Source: Candidatus Kuenenia stuttgartensis (lineage in GTDB: Bacteria > Planctomycetota > Planctomycetia > Planctomycetales > Planctomycetaceae). From it: a stretch of 47,937 nucleotides of DNA. The translations under genes were made by a program, and so were the position numbers. The notes under the pieces were generated by a model. The model ran no database searches, was not told where the DNA came from, and worked only from the letters and a program-made list of their open reading frames with translations. The DNA lies in contig CAMDPK010000039.1 of NCBI GenBank assembly GCA_945904015.1, positions 1-47,937 on the forward strand, read 5' to 3'. The stretch's first letter is position 1. Every line of letters begins with the position of its first letter. Of this stretch, positions 45,866-47,937 are shown one piece after another.

Positions 45866-47587
45866 CTACCCTATCGAAGAATCAATTTCGGGTGATGGCA
45901 ACAGGGGGAGGCCTAGCTCCTTCAGAAACTCGTTGTGCTTCGCGGTCGCCTTCTGAATCGACTCCTCAATTTCCACCAACTTCTGATGAGTCGCAGCCAA
46001 GTCAATCTCCAGCTCCGATTCTGCCGTGCTGACGTACCGCGAAATGTTGAGGTTGAACTCGTTCGCCTCGATCTCCTTCATCTCCACGCGGCGGGCGTAT
46101 CGTTCGATCGGCTTGGCGGGGCGTTTTTGATACGTCTCGATGATCTGGGCGATGTGCGCCTCCGTCAGCACGTTCTGCCGCTTCCCCTTCACGAAGTGCT
46201 CAGCCGCGTTGATGAACAGCACGTCATCCGGCTTCTTGCACTTCTTCAGCACGAGGATGCAGACCGGGATGCCCGTCGAATTGAGCAGGTTCGCGGGCAG
46301 CCCGATCACCGTGTCGATGTGCCCGTCCTTGAGCAGCTTGGTGCGGATGCGCTCCTCCACGCCGCCCCGGAACAGCACCCCGTGCGGCAGGATGATCGCC
46401 ATCCCGCCGTCGTCTTTCAGGTAGTGCAGCCCGTGCAGCAGGAACGCGAAGTCGGCCGCGCTCTTGGGGGCGACGCCGTGGGCCTTGAACCGCATGTCCT
46501 CGCCCATCGCTTCGCCTGGCTCCCAGCGATAGCTGAAGGGCGGGTTAGCGACGACCGCGTCGAACGCTGGCTTCTTCGCCGGGTTCGTCTCGCGGAGCAT
46601 GTCCCAGTCGTTGGTCAGCGTGTCGCCGTGGTAGATCTCGAACTCCGTGTCCTTCACACCGTGTAGCAGCATGTTCATACGCGCCAGGTTGTAGGTCGTG
46701 ATGTTCTTCTCCATCCCGACGATCCTGCCGATGGTTCCGCCCGACTCGGTCATGCGCTGGCGGATATTGAGCAGCAGCGACCCCGACCCGCAGGAAAAGT
46801 CGAATACGTTGTTCAGTTTCTTCCGCTTGCCTGTCTTGGGCTCCTGGCTGTCGAGCGTGACGATGCCGGACAGGATGCTCGAAATCTGCTGCGGCGTGTA
46901 GAACTCGCCCGCCTTCTTGCCCGACCCGGCTGCAAACTGCCCGATCAGGTACTCGTAGGCATCCCCCAGCGTGTCGACATCGGTCGAGAACAGCGCCATC
47001 CCCCGCGCGATCTCGCTGATGATCGAGCAGAGCTTGGCGTTGCGGTCGTCGTACTTGCGCCCCAGCTTGTCCGAGCCGAGGTTGATCTCCGAGAACAGCC
47101 CCTGGAAGTTGCTGGAGAACGATTCTTCCTCGATGAACTTGAAACCCTTTTGCAGCGTGTCGAGCAGTTTCCCGTCCTGAGTCTTGGCGAGGTGGACGAT
47201 GCTTCCCCAGAGGAAATCGGGCTTGACGACGTAATGCACCTTGCGGCGCATCTGCTTTTCAAACGCCGGCACGTCGCGCGGGTTTTCCGCATACCACACC
47301 GACAGCGGCACGCGGCGGTCGTCGCCACTTACTTGAGCGGCACGGCGCAAGAAGTCCGGTGAAGCGTGAGAAACCTCGCCGGAACCGGAGGGCTCGCGCC
47401 CTTCCGCTGCAGGGTAATCCGCCCCCAGTTCCTTCTTCGCCGCTGCCTAATAGTTGTCCGAGAGGTAGCGCAGGAACAGGAACGAGAGCATGTAATCGCG
47501 GAAGTCGTCCGCGTTCATGGCACCGCGCAGCGTGTCGGCGATATTCCAGAGCGTCTTGCCGAGTTGTTTTTGATCGAGGTTGTTCAT
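45866..47587 (-). pseudogene. hsdM: hsdM, type I DNA methyltransferase subunit, interrupted by an in-frame amber codon
   Basis: From ATG at 47587 the frame reads MNNLDQKQLGKTLWNIADTL, then DDFRDYMLSFLFLRYLSDNY, as in intact HsdM. It then meets TAG at 47449-47447 where homologues have Glu (GAG) before AAAKKELGADYP. The frame then stays open for over 500 codons to 45866. The methyltransferase core is intact: AM motif FDFSCGSGSLLLNI, catalytic NPPFSYRWEPGEAMGE, ILPHGVLFRGGVEERIRTKL and TGIPVCILVLKKCKKPDDVL. The C-terminus has the coiled-coil linker to HsdS. HsdM adds a methyl group to adenine in the type I complex. hsdS is missing downstream and hsdR is a remnant, so the system is inactive. The largest TAG-free product would start at an internal TTG (47350). 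Confidence 0.85.
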
Positions 47588-47631
47588 AGTGCTTGAGGAT
47601 TCTCATTCTGTATTTGTTCCCGAAGTCAGAC

Positions 47632-47686
47632 ACCGGACGGCTCGCGCCGTGCCGCTCCAATGGAAGCGGTACGGCGCAAGTCCGGT
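47632..47686. repeat. Imperfect inverted repeat upstream of hsdM
   Basis: Arms around 47632-47659 and 47661-47686 pair with a few mismatches (ACCGGACGG-CTCGCGCCG against GGCGC-AAGTCCGGT). Part of the sequence resembles a stretch inside hsdM near 47340. Confidence 0.55.
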
Positions 47687-47748
47687 AAGTCCGCCGCTTC
47701 CATCAGGCCAGTCGGATGCCAGATCGATTCAAACACCCATCCCATGGC

Positions 47749-47937
47749 TCAAACCTCCTCCTCCAACGCTGTCGGCTGAGCCTTCGCCGCAAACGCCTTC
47801 GACCCTTCCGCGGACAATTGATCCCGCCACTTCCGCAGCAGGTTCTGACCGATCTCCAAGCGACGAGCCGCCTCTGCGAAACTCAGCCCCTGCCGAGAAA
47901 TCAACGACACGGCCTCGACCTTGAACTCCCGCGTAAA
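47749..47937 (-). pseudogene. IS3-family transposase OrfA (HTH_Tnp_1), partial at window edge
   Basis: The minus strand reads FTREFKVEAVSLISRQGLSF and AEAARRLEIGQNLLRKWRDQ, the helix-turn-helix half of IS3/IS911-type OrfA, and enters from outside the window at 47937. It then ends at TGA (47749-47751) after QPTALEEEV, without the leucine-zipper part (ELxRLRKEN) that normally follows, and no OrfB is found next to it. It is therefore a truncated or frameshifted remnant, or its 5' part only is preserved. It suggests that insertion-sequence activity helped decay the neighbouring restriction locus. Confidence 0.7.

Noticed and set aside
47447..47449. TAG in hsdM read as pyrrolysine or other recoding
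   Set aside because: No supporting context was seen; homologues have Glu and the rest of the locus is decayed.

Overview
The window looks like chromosomal DNA from a member of the Planctomycetota. The evidence is a planctomycete-type bacterial microcompartment (BMC) operon, a DUF1559 pilin-like protein, secreted RTX, LamG/kelch and LRR proteins with planctomycete-style N-termini, an ECF sigma factor, a RAYT transposase, GC-rich coding sequence, and many perfect palindromic repeats between genes. No rRNA, tRNA or CRISPR array was seen.

Layout. Positions 1-4754 hold the 3' half of a BMC operon of the fucose/rhamnose (PVM) type: a partial BMC-P shell protein, a membrane protein, a CoA-acylating aldehyde dehydrogenase, a BMC-P, an RpiB-like protein, a 65-residue protein, a BMC-P and a class II aldolase. 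The aldolase should split a deoxysugar phosphate to lactaldehyde and DHAP. The dehydrogenase should oxidise the aldehyde inside a shell whose vertices are the BMC-P pentamers. Three proteins carry encapsulation-peptide-like amphipathic helices. Positions 4720-12153 hold a terpene-cyclase-fold protein, a MATE exporter, an FdhF/YdeP-type molybdopterin oxidoreductase and an overlapping murC-murB pair. Positions 12507-17666 hold a co-directional cassette of acyl-CoA ligase, ALDH-family enzyme, SDR and OsmC that reads like fatty acyl-CoA/aldehyde/alcohol metabolism. leuC follows without leuD.

Positions 19346-34099 are rich in exported proteins: a 1151-residue LRR lipoprotein built of three modules, a TolB-like propeller, a glycosidase-like protein, a LamG-kelch protein and an RTX protein, with a membrane-anchored GT2 enzyme among them. 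A RAYT transposase with inverted flanks sits beside the truncated 5' end of a PVC-type membrane-bound dehydrogenase gene. Positions 34219-40643 hold an ECF sigma factor, then a cobalamin riboswitch on the minus strand upstream of a DUF1559 protein and a lipoprotein, a large membrane/TPR-like protein, and a thioredoxin-like secreted protein sharing a terminator with it.

Positions 41099-45114 hold a D-aminoacylase-family hydrolase with a 40-residue insertion, a RicT/PSP1 protein and homoserine dehydrogenase. Positions 45334-47937 are a decayed type I restriction-modification locus: hsdM with an in-frame amber codon, no hsdS, and an internal hsdR fragment with a one-base frameshift. The tail of an IS3-type orfA lies at the window edge.

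The observations most worth following are the riboswitch with non-classical B12 cargo, the long hairpin that buries the ribosome binding site and start codon at 27760, the extra candidate BMC cargo protein, and the dispersed palindromes that are probably linked to the RAYT. All functions are read from sequence by eye; no database search was run.
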